From NCBI RefSeq assembly GCF_013393345.1, contig NZ_QJRF01000075.1, forward strand, positions 62,001 to 126,000: 64,000 nt of DNA, read 5' to 3'. Source of the stretch: Pseudomonas taiwanensis (GTDB lineage: Bacteria; Pseudomonadota; Gammaproteobacteria; Pseudomonadales; Pseudomonadaceae). The notes under the pieces were generated by a model, which was not told the origin of the DNA, ran no database searches, and saw only the letters and a program-made list of their open reading frames with translations. This document shows positions 54,731-64,000 of this stretch, piece after piece (positions within the stretch are counted from its first letter, which is position 1; the number at the start of each line of letters is the position of its first letter). The translations under genes were made by a program, and so were the position numbers.

Positions 54731-54926
54731 GGCGCGGGGACTTCTTCCTCTGCCACCACTGGACGGGGAACTATCTGAAGGTCGTTTCGGAACGCGTGAA
54801 CTGATGCCCCGCGAGGCGGATTGATAGGTTTGCGCGTCCCCGGATTCGAGTGATTTCCGGGGACGGTTACCGCATATGGAAATTCAGCGGAGCCGTTCAG
54901 ACTTTCCAAGATCCATGGAGATCCCA

Positions 54927-55364
54927 ATGAAGAAGTTTCTTGTCCCCACTTTCATGGCTGCCACATTCGCCGCCCTGACCGGCTGCACCAGCTACAACGT
55001 CAGCCAACCGACTTCACCGCTTAACGGCAGTGTGAATACCGACCTCAAGGCCGATATCAAAGTGGGCGAGCAAATCACTGGGCAGTCCGAGGTGAACATC
55101 CTGTTCAGCTTCCTTCAGTTCGGCGGGGATTCGGAGTTCGCCGATGGTGTGGCGTATGGCGGCGACGGTAGCGGTGGCCTGCCTTTCGGCCCGGACCCCA
55201 TCTCTTCCGTCAAATCCGCGGCTGCCTACAAGGCCGTCAAGGCGTCGGGCGCAGACCTGATCGTCGCGCCGCGCTACGAGCTGAGCGTGCAGGATTACTT
55301 CGTGTTCAAGAAGGTGACTGCCAAGGTGACGGGCAACAAGGGCACCATCCAGTCCATTCGCTGA
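54927..55364 (+). CDS. Small outer-membrane-type lipoprotein
   Basis: A 145-residue protein with a lipoprotein signal MKKFLVPTFMAATFAALTGC; Cys20 in LTGC is the expected lipid site. The mature part has a SADIKVGEQ-like beta-strand segment, a glycine-rich loop DGVAYGGDGSGG and ends with AADLIVAPRYELSVQDYF-like sequence, similar to TRL-type/uncharacterised Pseudomonas lipoproteins. GGAG lies six bases before the ATG. Function unknown. Confidence 0.75.
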   Translation: MKKFLVPTFMAATFAALTGCTSYNVSQPTSPLNGSVNTDLKADIKVGEQITGQSEVNILFSFLQFGGDSEFADGVAYGGDGSGGLPFGPDPISSVKSAAAYKAVKASGADLIVAPRYELSVQDYFVFKKVTAKVTGNKGTIQSIR

Positions 55365-55498
55365 CGGTACAGGTGAATCGGCAGGCATGATGCCTGCCGA
55401 TTCATGGCGGTGACGCTGCTGGCCTGGCGGCGGTTCTGGTTCCATAGTCTTGTACTTGCGACCTGACCGGTCGTCTCGAACAAGAATGAGGCCAGGCA

Positions 55499-57607
55499 AT
55501 GACCAAGACCCTTCATCACCGTGCATGCCATCTCTGTGAGGCCATCTGCGGCCTGACCATCGAGACCGAGGACCAGGCGGATGGCAGCCGGCGCATCCTC
55601 TCCATCAAGGGAGATGCCCAGGACAGTTTCAGCCGTGGCCATATCTGCCCCAAGGCCGTGGCCCTGCAGGACATCCAGAACGATCCGGACCGTATTCGCC
55701 AACCCATGCGCCGAGCTGGCAACGAATGGCTGCCCATCGAGTGGGATGAAGCCTTCGCGCTGGTGGCCGAGCGCCTGGCAGATATCCAGACGCGCCATGG
55801 CAACAATGCGGTGGCCGTTTACCAGGGCAACCCTAGCGTGCACAACTACGGGCTGATGACCCACAGCAACTACTTCCTCGGCCTGCTGCGGACCCGTGGA
55901 CGCTTCTCGGCGACCTCGGTGGACCAGTTGCCCCATCACCTGATCAGCCAGCAGATGTACGGCCACGGCTTGCTGATCCCGATTCCGGACATCGATCACA
56001 CGCAATTCATGCTCATCCTCGGCGGCAATCCACTGGCGTCCAACGGCAGCATCATGACCGTGCCGGACGTGGAGAAGCGCCTGAAAGCGCTGCAGGCGCG
56101 GGGCGGCAAGCTGGTGGTGGTGGACCCCCGGCGCAGCGAAACCGCGGCCATGGCCGATGAGCATTTGTTCGTGCGTCCGGGGCAGGATGCGGCGCTACTG
56201 TTCGGCTTGCTCAACACCCTGTTCGAAGAGGGTCTCGGTCGCGTTACGCACCTTGAGACGGAAGGTCTGGAGCAGGTGCGGGAAGCCATTGCGCGATTCA
56301 CACCCGAAGCCATGAGCCAGCGCTGCGGCGTTCCGGCGGAGCGCATTCGCAGACTGGCCCGGGATTTTGCTGCCGCTGAAAGCGCCGTCTGCTACGGCCG
56401 CATGGGTGTCTCGACCCAGGCATTCGGCAGCCTTTGCCAATGGCTGATCCAGCTCATCAACCTGGTGACCGGCAACCTGGATCGGGTGGGTGGGGTGCTC
56501 TGCACCGAGCCAGCGGTGGATCTGGTAGCCGCCACGTCGGGCGGTCATTTCAATCGCTGGCAGAGTCGGGTATCCGGCCTGCCCGAGTATGGCGGCGAGC
56601 TACCGGTGGCGGCGCTGGCCGAAGAGATGCTGACAGCTGGGGAGGGGCAAATACGCGCCCTGGTGACAGTGGCCGGCAATCCGGTGTTGTCCACGCCCAA
56701 TGGACGGCAGTTGGAACAGGCGCTGGATGGTCTGGAGTTCATGCTCAGCATCGACCTCTATATCAACGAAACCACCCGCTACGCCGATCTGATCCTGCCA
56801 CCCACCGCGCCCCTCGAGCACGAGCACTACGACACCACCTTCAACGTTTTCGCCGTTCGCAACGTCACCCGCTTCAACGAGCCCGTGCTGACCAAGCCTG
56901 TCGGTGCGCTGGATGACTGGGAAATCTTCGTCGGCCTGGCCAAGGCGTTTGCCGCGCGCACCGGCGTCGAATTGAAGCCCACCATGGCGCCTCAGCAGAT
57001 GATTGATCTGGGTCTGCGCGCGGGTGCCTACGGCGACCGTTCGGAACACAAGCTTTCCATTGCGCGCCTACGCGACTTTCCCCACGGCGTCGACCTTGGC
57101 CCGCTCAAACCCAACCTGGCCGGCCGGCTGAAGACAGCCAGCCGCAAGGTTGAGGCTGCGCCGTCGATTCTCCTGGCCGATCTTGATCGCTTTGCGGCAC
57201 AGCCCGTTCCCCGCGAGGGAGAACTCGTGCTCATCGGTCGTCGCCATGTGCGCAGCAACAACTCCTGGATGCACAACTACCACCGCCTGGTGAAAGGCAA
57301 GCCGCGTCACCAGTTGCTGATGCACCCGCATGACCTCGAAGCACGCGGTCTGGTCGACGGGCAGCGGGTGAGGGTGCGCTCGAGGGTCGGGATGATCGAG
57401 GTGGAGGTAGGCGCCAGCGAGGACATGATGCCGGGCGTAGTCAGCCTTCCCCACGGTTGGGGCCATGCGCGGCCGGGCGTACGCCTGGGAATCGCGAGTG
57501 AGCAGCCGGGAGCCAGTGCCAACGACCTGACGGATGAGCGCCAGTTGGATGCCGTTTCCGGCAATGCCGCACTCAATGGAGTTCCTGTGGAAGTGGTGGC
57601 CGCCTGA
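55499..57607 (+). CDS. Molybdopterin-dependent oxidoreductase
   Basis: A 702-residue protein of the formate dehydrogenase/nitrate reductase superfamily. Cys10, Cys13, Cys17 and Cys50 (CHLCEAICG ... GHICPK) bind a [4Fe-4S] cluster; ILGGNPLASNGS and VVVDPRRSETAAMADEHLFVRPGQDAAL belong to the pterin-guanine-dinucleotide domains, and the C-terminal SLPHGWGHARPGV is the second cofactor contact. The residue in the usual metal-ligand area is serine (SATSVDQLP), not Cys or Sec. No export signal, so cytoplasmic. Substrate unknown. Confidence 0.85.
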   Translation: MTKTLHHRACHLCEAICGLTIETEDQADGSRRILSIKGDAQDSFSRGHICPKAVALQDIQNDPDRIRQPMRRAGNEWLPIEWDEAFALVAERLADIQTRHGNNAVAVYQGNPSVHNYGLMTHSNYFLGLLRTRGRFSATSVDQLPHHLISQQMYGHGLLIPIPDIDHTQFMLILGGNPLASNGSIMTVPDVEKRLKALQARGGKLVVVDPRRSETAAMADEHLFVRPGQDAALLFGLLNTLFEEGLGRVTHLETEGLEQVREAIARFTPEAMSQRCGVPAERIRRLARDFAAAESAVCYGRMGVSTQAFGSLCQWLIQLINLVTGNLDRVGGVLCTEPAVDLVAATSGGHFNRWQSRVSGLPEYGGELPVAALAEEMLTAGEGQIRALVTVAGNPVLSTPNGRQLEQALDGLEFMLSIDLYINETTRYADLILPPTAPLEHEHYDTTFNVFAVRNVTRFNEPVLTKPVGALDDWEIFVGLAKAFAARTGVELKPTMAPQQMIDLGLRAGAYGDRSEHKLSIARLRDFPHGVDLGPLKPNLAGRLKTASRKVEAAPSILLADLDRFAAQPVPREGELVLIGRRHVRSNNSWMHNYHRLVKGKPRHQLLMHPHDLEARGLVDGQRVRVRSRVGMIEVEVGASEDMMPGVVSLPHGWGHARPGVRLGIASEQPGASANDLTDERQLDAVSGNAALNGVPVEVVAA

Positions 57608-57700
57608 AGACAAGGGAAGTCAGAGCGCGCTGCTCGGCTTTCCGTTACAATGCCGCCATCCTGCCGACTCGCCAGTCGGAAAGTTCAGCCGAGGTGCCCA

Positions 57701-58027
57701 ATGGATATCATCGAAACCATCAAAGAGCAGATCGCCAACAACACTGTCCTGCTGTACATGAAAGGCTCGCCGAACGCTCCGCAGTGCGGCTTCTCGGCCC
57801 GCGCCGCGCAAGTCCTGATGGGCTGTGGCGAGAAGTTCGCTTACGTCGACATCCTGCAGAACCCGGAAATCCGCGCCAATCTGCCGAAGTACGCGAACTG
57901 GCCGACCTTCCCGCAACTGTGGGTAGGCGGTGAACTGGTTGGTGGTAGCGACATCATGACCGAGATGTTCGAAAAGGGTGAGCTGCAGACCCTGGTCAAA
58001 GATGCCGTGAGCAAGGCCAGCGCCTGA
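57701..58027 (+). CDS. grxD: Monothiol glutaredoxin
   Basis: A 108-residue glutaredoxin with the CGFS active site at Cys29 (PQCGFSARAAQVL), TFPQLWVGGELVGGSDIM in the second half, and full family length. Such proteins carry [2Fe-2S] clusters with glutathione and pass them to acceptors. The ATG at 57701 follows GAGGTGCCCA. It is close to bacterioferritin and its ferredoxin, an iron-handling neighbourhood. Confidence 0.95.
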   Translation: MDIIETIKEQIANNTVLLYMKGSPNAPQCGFSARAAQVLMGCGEKFAYVDILQNPEIRANLPKYANWPTFPQLWVGGELVGGSDIMTEMFEKGELQTLVKDAVSKASA

Positions 58028-58043
58028 TCCGCTCCGGTTTCAA

Positions 58044-58072
58044 AAAAAGCCCCGCTAAATGCGGGGCTTTTT
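58044..58072 (+). terminator. Terminator after grxD
   Basis: AAAAAGCCCCGC / GCGGGGCTTTTT with a five-base loop, 16 bases after the grxD stop. Classic Rho-independent terminator. Confidence 0.92.
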
Positions 58073-58162
58073 ATTGCTGGAAGTTGTTGGTTTATTTCGC
58101 CGCGTTATTTGCGGTTTGATAGCGTTCTTCTTTATCCAGCTCTGATTGCAGAAATACCAAAT

Positions 58163-58193
58163 AAAAAAGCCCCGCATTAGCGGGGCTTTTTTT
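58163..58193. terminator. Bidirectional terminator before the bfrB end
   Basis: AAAAAAGCCCCGC / GCGGGGCTTTTTTT with a four-base loop. A-run on the left and T-run on the right let it work for both strands; for bfrB it is the terminator, 12 bases after the stop. It uses the same stem as 58044-58072. Confidence 0.92.
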
Positions 58194-58204
58194 GTGCTGC
58201 TGGA

Positions 58205-58675
58205 TTATTCGTCCATCTGCGACTGCAGATAGTTTTCCAGGCCGACTTTGTCGATCAGGCCCAGTTGGGTTTCCAGCCAGTCGATATGTTCTTCCTCGGA
58301 CTCGAGGATTTCTTCCAGCAGTTCGCGGCTGCCGTAGTCACCCACGCTTTCGCAGTAGGCGATGGCCGTCTTCAGGTCCGGTACGGCTGCCTGCTCCAGC
58401 TTGAGGTCGCTGGCCAGCATCTCCTTGGTGTTCTCGCCGATCATCAGCTTGCCAAGGTCTTGCAGGTTGGGAAGGCCTTCGAGGAAGAGGATGCGCTTGA
58501 TCAGCTTGTCCGCATGCTTCATCTCGTCGATGGACTCGTGGTACTCGTGGTCGCCCAGCTTCTTCAGGCCCCAATCTTCGTACATGCGGGCGTGCAGGAA
58601 GTACTGGTTGATCGCAACAAGCTCGTTACCGAGGATCTTGTTGAGATGCTGTATGACTTTCTTGTCGCCTTTCAT
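58205..58675 (-). CDS. bfrB: Bacterioferritin
   Basis: A 156-residue ferritin with all ferroxidase ligands visible: Glu18, Glu51, His54, Glu94, Glu127 and His130. Met52 in DEMKHADK is the haem ligand, so this is haem-binding BfrB type rather than FtnA. 24 subunits store iron, which Bfd mobilises; the bfd gene lies 200 bases upstream on the same strand. Confidence 0.96.
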   Translation of the reverse strand: MKGDKKVIQHLNKILGNELVAINQYFLHARMYEDWGLKKLGDHEYHESIDEMKHADKLIKRILFLEGLPNLQDLGKLMIGENTKEMLASDLKLEQAAVPDLKTAIAYCESVGDYGSRELLEEILESEEEHIDWLETQLGLIDKVGLENYLQSQMDE

Positions 58676-58723
58676 GTGGAGTCCTGCCGTAGAAGTGTGG
58701 ATGGTCGATAAATTCTGATCCTC

Positions 58724-58751
58724 ACAACTTAGTGTGTCAAATCTAAGTTGT
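58724..58751. promoter_or_regulatory. bfrB promoter with flanking inverted repeat
   Basis: ACAACTTAG (58724-58732) and CTAAGTTGT (58743-58751) are perfect inverted copies. On the minus strand TTGACA, a good -35 hexamer, lies within the ten-base spacer between them, and CAGAAT is a possible -10. The dyad could be a regulator site. Confidence 0.5.
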
Positions 58752-58830
58752 TGAATTGCAAATAAAATTGAATATTAATAAGAATGTTTAACTTCTACAT
58801 TTGAACTCTAAATTATTGAAAATCAGGCAC

Positions 58831-58858
58831 AAAAAAACCGGACGCTGAGGTCCGGTTT
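58831..58858 (-). terminator. Terminator after bfd
   Basis: On the minus strand AAACCGGAC and GTCCGGTTT pair with a six-base loop, followed by seven T. It begins 20 bases after the bfd stop. Confidence 0.88.
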
Positions 58859-58878
58859 CCTGTGATTCCGCCGAATGG

Positions 58879-59097
58879 TCAGGCGATGGCGTATGCCGCA
58901 GGGTAGGCGAGGGCCGCCTGGCTGCTCTGCACCTCGGCCAGGGTCTCCTTGACCACCTGTTTGGCCAGGCATGCGCATTTGCCGCATTGGGTACCCACTT
59001 CCAGGGTGTTGCGTACTTCGCGATAGCTGCAGCAGCCTTCATAGATGGCTTCGCGAATTTGACCGTCAGTGACACCTAGACAGAGACAGACGTACAT
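58879..59097 (-). CDS. bfd: Bacterioferritin-associated ferredoxin
   Basis: A 72-residue BFD-like [2Fe-2S] protein with Cys4, Cys6, Cys38 and Cys41 (MYVCLCLGVTDGQI and GTQCGKCAC). It reduces the haem of BfrB to release stored iron. A Fur-box candidate lies 46-64 bases upstream, agreeing with induction by iron starvation. It is followed by a terminator and then by bfrB, so the two have separate promoters. Confidence 0.95.
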   Translation of the reverse strand: MYVCLCLGVTDGQIREAIYEGCCSYREVRNTLEVGTQCGKCACLAKQVVKETLAEVQSSQAALAYPAAYAIA

Positions 59098-59142
59098 AGC
59101 ACTCAGAACTCAGGGGAGTGGTTGGATGGAGGGGATACTAAT

Positions 59143-59161
59143 AGTAATGAGAATGATTGTC
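59143..59161. promoter_or_regulatory. Fur box candidate upstream of bfd
   Basis: AGTAATGAGAATGATTGTC matches 14 of 19 positions of the Fur consensus GATAATGATAATCATTATC and lies before bfd. Consistent with iron-repressed bfd. Confidence 0.75.
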
Positions 59162-59378
59162 AAAGATTGGCCTGAAACGCCCGGACCAGAGGCGCTCCTG
59201 AGGGAATCGGCGGGCGCTGGCTGAGGTTGACCCGTCAGTCGAAAGCGGTGGGCGGGTGTGCACTCCAAGTGTATGATTGCCCGTCCTTTTGGAAGCGGGT
59301 GTCATGGCGTCGCCACATTGGTCGGCCAGGCTGTGACCCCGACCCTCTGACTACTCATGACAACTCAGGAGACATGGA

Positions 59379-59981
59379 ATGAGCGTACTCGTAGGCAAGC
59401 AGGCTCCGGACTTCACTGTTGCCGCCGTTCTGGGCAATGGCGAAATCGTTGACAGCTTCAACCTGTCCTCGGCCATCAAAGGCAAATACGGTCTGGTGTT
59501 CTTCTACCCGCTGGACTTCACCTTCGTTTGCCCGTCCGAGCTGATCGCTCTGGACCACCGCATCCCGGAATTCCAGGCTCGCGGCGTGGAAGTGATCGGC
59601 GTGTCCATCGACTCCCACTTCACCCACAACGCCTGGCGTAACACCCCGGTGGACAAAGGCGGCATTGGCCCGGTCAAGTACACCCTGGCTGCTGACATGA
59701 AGCACGAAATCGCCAAGGCCTACGACGTCGAGTCCGAAGACGGCGTGGCGTACCGCGGTGCCTTCCTGATCGACAAGAACGGCGTTGTGCGTTCCCAGAT
59801 CGTCAACGACCTGCCGCTGGGCCGTAACATGGACGAGCTGCTGCGTCTGGTCGACGCCCTGCAATTCACCGAAGAGCACGGCGAAGTTTGCCCGGCCAAC
59901 TGGAAGAAAGGCGACAAGGGCATGACCGCTTCTCCGGAAGGCGTTGCCCAGTACCTGTCCGAAAACGCCTCTTCTCTGTAA
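59379..59981 (+). CDS. 2-Cys peroxiredoxin (AhpC/Prx1 type)
   Basis: A 200-residue typical 2-Cys peroxiredoxin: peroxidatic Cys51 in DFTFVCPSELIAL and resolving Cys171 in GEVCPANWKKG. It reduces hydrogen peroxide and alkyl hydroperoxides in the cytoplasm. GGAG precedes ACATGGA ATG-type context (AGGAGACATGGAATG) and a terminator follows. Codon use is strongly biased to favoured codons, suggesting high expression. Confidence 0.95.
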   Translation: MSVLVGKQAPDFTVAAVLGNGEIVDSFNLSSAIKGKYGLVFFYPLDFTFVCPSELIALDHRIPEFQARGVEVIGVSIDSHFTHNAWRNTPVDKGGIGPVKYTLAADMKHEIAKAYDVESEDGVAYRGAFLIDKNGVVRSQIVNDLPLGRNMDELLRLVDALQFTEEHGEVCPANWKKGDKGMTASPEGVAQYLSENASSL

Positions 59982-59997
59982 GCGTTTCCAGGTAAAG

Positions 59998-60025
59998 AAA
60001 AAGCCCGGCATCTGCCGGGCTTTTT
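59998..60025 (+). terminator. Terminator after the peroxiredoxin gene
   Basis: AAAAAGCCCGGCA / TGCCGGGCTTTTT with a two-base loop, 17 bases after the stop. Works on both strands. Confidence 0.92.
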
Positions 60026-60039
60026 CATGTCTGGGCGTT

Positions 60040-60088
60040 TGTAGGAGCCAGCTTGCTGGCGAAGTTTCGCGAGCAGGCTCGCTCCTAC
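60040..60088. repeat. REP-type palindrome
   Basis: TGTAGGAGCCAGCTTGCTGG and its imperfect inverted partner CGAGCAGGCTCGCTCCTACA lie between convergent genes, like 50731-50818. Confidence 0.75.
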
Positions 60089-60102
60089 AAGGGATGCCGA
60101 GA

Positions 60103-60777
60103 TCAATCCTCGTCGTCGATCCAGCCGCCCATTTCCTTCCAGCGGTTGACGATGCCGCAGAACAGCTCGGCGGTCTTCTCGGTGTCGTAGCGCGCCGAGT
60201 GTGCCTCGCGGCCGTCGAACTCGATACCAGCGGCCTGGCAGGCCTTGGCCAGCACGGTCTGGCCGTAGGCGAGGCCAGCCAGGGTCGCGGTGTCGAAGCT
60301 GGAGAAGGGGTGGAACGGATTGCGCTTGAGGGCCGTCCGGTTCACCGCCGCATTGAGGAAGCCGAGGTCAAAGCTGGAGTTGTGGCCGACCAGAATGGCG
60401 CGCTTGCAGCCGTTGGCTTTGATCGACTTGCGCAGGCCACGGAAGATTTCCGTCAGCGCGTGCTCTTCGGTCACCGCCATGCGCAGCGGATGGTCCAGCT
60501 TGATCCCGGTGAACTCCAGCGCGGCCTGTTCGATATTGGCGCCTTCGAACGGCTCGACGCGGAAGAAGTGGGTGTGGTCCGGATAGAGGAAGCCCTGCTC
60601 ATCCATCGCGATGGTGGTCGCGGCGATCTCCAGAAGGGCATCGGTCGCGGCGTTGAAACCGCCGGTTTCCACGTCCACCACTACCGGCAGGTAACCACGG
60701 AAACGCGCCGCCATGGGGTGGCGCGGGCCGGATGGCAGGCTGCCATCCAGTTCGTCGTCGTAAAGGTCCTCGCTCAC
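60103..60777 (-). CDS. rnt: Ribonuclease T
   Basis: A 224-residue DEDDh exonuclease with [21 protein letters not shown] near residue 32 (Asp and Glu), [14 protein letters not shown] near residue 132 and the catalytic histidine in [17 protein letters not shown] near residue 190. It trims 3' ends of tRNA and other stable RNA. The start is GTG at 60777 overlapping the pyrC stop (GTGA); the resulting protein begins [12 protein letters not shown] and has the expected Pseudomonas length. Confidence 0.95.
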   Translation of the reverse strand: MSEDLYDDELDGSLPSGPRHPMAARFRGYLPVVVDVETGGFNAATDALLEIAATTIAMDEQGFLYPDHTHFFRVEPFEGANIEQAALEFTGIKLDHPLRMAVTEEHALTEIFRGLRKSIKANGCKRAILVGHNSSFDLGFLNAAVNRTALKRNPFHPFSSFDTATLAGLAYGQTVLAKACQAAGIEFDGREAHSARYDTEKTAELFCGIVNRWKEMGGWIDDED

Positions 60778-61820
60778 GCTTGTTCCTCCAGCATACGCCA
60801 GCGCAGCTTCTCGCCGGCGCGCAGCGGTACCACCACCTGCTCGCCCAGCGGCAGGGTAGCGGGGGCAGTCCATTCTTCACGCACCAGGGTGATGTGGTCG
60901 GTGTTGCGCGGCAGACCGTAGAAGTCCGGACCATGGAAGCTGGCGAAGGCTTCCAGTTTGTCCAGCGCATTGCGCTGCTCGAACGCTTCGGCATACAGCT
61001 CGATGGCCGCATAGGCGGTGTAGCAACCGGCGCAGCCGCAGGCGGCTTCCTTGGCGTGCTTGGCGTGGGGCGCCGAGTCGGTGCCGAGGAAGAACTTGCT
61101 GCTGCCGCTGGTGGCGGCGTCCAGCAGGGCTTCCTGGTGCACGTTGCGCTTGAGGATCGGCAGGCAATAGAAGTGCGGGCGAATGCCGCCAACCAGCATG
61201 TGGTTACGGTTGTACAGCAGGTGGTGGGCGGTGATGGTGGCGCCCACGTTGGCCGAAGCCGATTGCACGAACTGCACCGCGTCGCCTGTGGTGATGTGTT
61301 CGAACACCACCTTCAGGGTCGGGAAGCGCTCGACCACACGGGTCAGGTGTTCGTCGATGAACACCTTCTCGCGGTCGAACACGTCGATCTCGCCACGGGT
61401 CACTTCACCATGGACCAGCAGCAGCATGCCGACTTCGGCCATGGCTTCCAGGGCCGGGAAGATCTTGTCGACGCTGGTGACGCCGGAGTCCGAGTTGGTG
61501 GTGGCGCCAGCCGGATAGAGCTTGGCCGCATGCACGAAGCCGGATGCCTTGGCCGCGCGGATGTCCTCCGGGCTGGTGCGGTCGGTGAGGTAGAGCACCA
61601 TCAGCGGCTCGAAGCGGCTGCCGGCCGGGCGGGCAGAGAGGATGCGCTGACGATAGGCATCGGCTTCCTCGGCATTGCGAACCGGTGGTACCAGGTTGGG
61701 CATGATGATGGCGCGGCCGAAGGTACGGGCGGCATCCGCAACGGTGTGGGCCAGGACGGCACCATCGCGCAGATGGATGTGCCAGTCGTCGGGACGCAGG
61801 AGGGTCAAACGGTCGGACAT
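60774..61820 (-). CDS. pyrC: Dihydroorotase
   Basis: A 348-residue class II dihydroorotase: WHIHLRDGA near residue 13 (metal-binding His-x-His), the carbamylated lysine in [18 protein letters not shown] near residue 101, [16 protein letters not shown] near residue 137 and [16 protein letters not shown] near residue 246. It closes the dihydroorotate ring in pyrimidine synthesis. It overlaps rnt by four bases and both are on the minus strand. Confidence 0.96.
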   Translation of the reverse strand: MSDRLTLLRPDDWHIHLRDGAVLAHTVADAARTFGRAIIMPNLVPPVRNAEEADAYRQRILSARPAGSRFEPLMVLYLTDRTSPEDIRAAKASGFVHAAKLYPAGATTNSDSGVTSVDKIFPALEAMAEVGMLLLVHGEVTRGEIDVFDREKVFIDEHLTRVVERFPTLKVVFEHITTGDAVQFVQSASANVGATITAHHLLYNRNHMLVGGIRPHFYCLPILKRNVHQEALLDAATSGSSKFFLGTDSAPHAKHAKEAACGCAGCYTAYAAIELYAEAFEQRNALDKLEAFASFHGPDFYGLPRNTDHITLVREEWTAPATLPLGEQVVVPLRAGEKLRWRMLEEQA

Positions 61821-61987
61821 GAGGGGCTTCCAGGCGGGCAGAACTGGGCCGACATGCTACCGGAAAAGCCCTGCAGGGGCACGCAGGGCCTGATCCTCGG
61901 GCGGCTGCGCCGGTAAATCCGCGCTCAAGTTTTGCCGCGCGATACCGATACCCAGCAGGAACGCCGTAATTCCCCGTGGAGCCTGCC

Positions 61988-63004
61988 GTGCGCCAGCGCT
62001 ATCTCGCCATCCTGAGTCTGTTCGCCAGCCTGCCGGCCATGGCCATTACCTTCCAGACGCGCCTGGAGAAGGTGGAGTGGAAAGTCGAGGGCGACAAGTT
62101 CGAGTGCCGCCTGTCGCAGGCCATCACCGATTTCGGCGCCGGCGAGTTCGTGCGACGCGCCGGCGAGCAGGCCACTTTCCGCCTGAAGGCACATGAGCGC
62201 TGGATGGGCGCGGGCTCGGCGACCTTGCTGGCGGCAGCGGCGCCCTGGCAGCCGGGGAGGGGAGACATCAACCTCGGCATCGTCAGCGTCGGTGGTGGCG
62301 AGGTGCCTTTCAATAGCTCCCAGCAACAGGCCGGGCGACTGCTTACCGGCTTGATGGAAGGCCGCAGCCCAGTCATACGTCATCGCACCCTGCAGGGCGG
62401 CGATGCCATGGAGGTGCGCCTCTTGCCGGTGAAGTTCAACCAGGCCTATCAGGATTACCTCGCCTGCACCGCCAAGTTGCTGCCGGTGAACTTCGACCAG
62501 GTCAGGCATGTGCAGGTCGGCTTTCCGGGCAGCGGCATGGAGCTTGACGAGATGGCGCGGGCGAAGCTGGAAATCATGCTCGACTTCATCAAGGCCGATC
62601 CCAGCGTCAATCACATCGAGATCGATGGCCATTCCGACAACAGCGGCAACCGCCTGACCAACCGCGATCTCTCCCGTCGCCGCGCCCTGGCGGTGTACGA
62701 CTACTTCAAGGCCAACGGCTTCCCCGAGGCGCAGATGGTCATGCGTTTCCATGGCGAGCGCTATCCCCTGGCGCCGAACAACAGCCCGGCCAATCGGGCG
62801 AAGAACCGCCGGGCCACAGTACAGTTGTCCCGCGTCGACCTGCCCGTGGAAGCGCCAGCCGCCGCCCCTGCTCCAGAGCCCGCGCCGGCGGAGTCACCCG
62901 TTCCGGCCAAGCCTGGTGTTCCCGCCGCTGCGCCGGCCGCCCCAGCTACCGCGCCGGGTGTCCAGGGCGCTGCTCCGGCCCCCAGGGCTCCGACCGGTTC
63001 CTGA
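61988..63004 (+). CDS. motY: MotY-type flagellar T-ring protein with OmpA domain
   Basis: A 338-residue exported protein. The GTG at 61988 with GGAG six bases upstream gives a signal peptide ending LPAMA; the N-terminal domain (ITFQTRLEKVEWKVEGDKFECRL) is the MotY beta domain that binds the motor, and the C-terminal OmpA-like domain (IEIDGHSDNSGNRLTNRDLSRRRALAVYDYF) binds peptidoglycan. The last 50 residues are Pro/Ala repeats. The position between pyrC and argG matches the gene described as motY in P. aeruginosa. Confidence 0.88.
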   Translation: MRQRYLAILSLFASLPAMAITFQTRLEKVEWKVEGDKFECRLSQAITDFGAGEFVRRAGEQATFRLKAHERWMGAGSATLLAAAAPWQPGRGDINLGIVSVGGGEVPFNSSQQQAGRLLTGLMEGRSPVIRHRTLQGGDAMEVRLLPVKFNQAYQDYLACTAKLLPVNFDQVRHVQVGFPGSGMELDEMARAKLEIMLDFIKADPSVNHIEIDGHSDNSGNRLTNRDLSRRRALAVYDYFKANGFPEAQMVMRFHGERYPLAPNNSPANRAKNRRATVQLSRVDLPVEAPAAAPAPEPAPAESPVPAKPGVPAAAPAAPATAPGVQGAAPAPRAPTGS

Positions 63005-63133
63005 CCCTGCCGCTCGTCGCGCAACTGACAGAATCTGTCGCCTCGTCGTCATAAGCTGTCGCGCCACTGTAATTTGGCCGCCAGGGTCAGTAGAATCACG
63101 GGTTTTTCGTACAACCCCCGTGGAGTTGATGGC

Positions 63134-64000
<867 letters not shown>

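Overview
The window looks like the chromosome of a GC-rich Pseudomonas. The block argF ... grxD, bfrB, bfd, peroxiredoxin, rnt, pyrC, motY, argG resembles what I remember of the P. aeruginosa chromosome, and the chemotaxis block cheY-cheA-cheW-mcp-cheR-cheD-cheB with a soluble Aer2-like receptor is the typical Pseudomonas second chemotaxis cluster. Species cannot be fixed from the sequence alone.

Layout. 0-5 kb: end of maiA, an aromatic amino acid permease, a chemoreceptor, a YdjM-type membrane protein and a small secreted protein carrying an AEGGSDR motif. 5.5-15.4 kb and 24.4-35 kb: a steroid catabolic region. It holds the meta-cleavage branch for the A/B rings (hsaC, hsaD, hsaE, hsaG, hsaF type genes), the C/D-ring (hydrindane) branch (ipdA, ipdB, ipdC, echA20, fadA6, fadE30, ipdF types, paired acyl-CoA dehydrogenases, MaoC hydratase, thiolase, SDRs) and a ketosteroid isomerase with its three catalytic residues. 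Upstream steps (side-chain removal, 3-ketosteroid dehydrogenase and hydroxylase, CoA ligase) are not in the window. 15.4-24.4 kb interrupts this region: a secreted 13-residue-repeat protein, an mqsRA toxin-antitoxin pair with its operator, a BRO-N antirepressor-like gene under a C4-type antisense RNA candidate, and a tartrate module (LysR regulator, DctA-type carrier, ttdAB, oxaloacetate decarboxylase). 35-44 kb: chemotaxis cluster on the minus strand. 44-49 kb: glycerol genes glpD, glpR, ybaK, glpK, without glpF. 49-64 kb: housekeeping genes including argF, a diguanylate cyclase, a molybdopterin oxidoreductase, grxD, bfrB/bfd under a Fur-box candidate, peroxiredoxin, rnt-pyrC, motY and the start of argG.

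How the parts work together. The steroid genes form four transcription units (5569 onward, 24402 onward, 31363 onward, and 31048 reading left). Each is preceded by the same inverted repeat, TMGTCC-N4-GGACG, and at all four a fixed 22-base gap leads to a -10-like hexamer. I read this as the operator of one steroid regulon whose regulator lies outside the window. The tartrate unit converts tartrate to oxaloacetate and then pyruvate.

The best candidates for something little described are the four-site steroid operator, the C4-like riboregulator in front of a stand-alone BRO-N gene, and the family of secreted AEGGSDR repeat proteins, two members of which lie 10 kb apart here. Intergenic repeats of several families are concentrated in and around the steroid genes. 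No tRNA, rRNA, CRISPR array or transposase was recognised.
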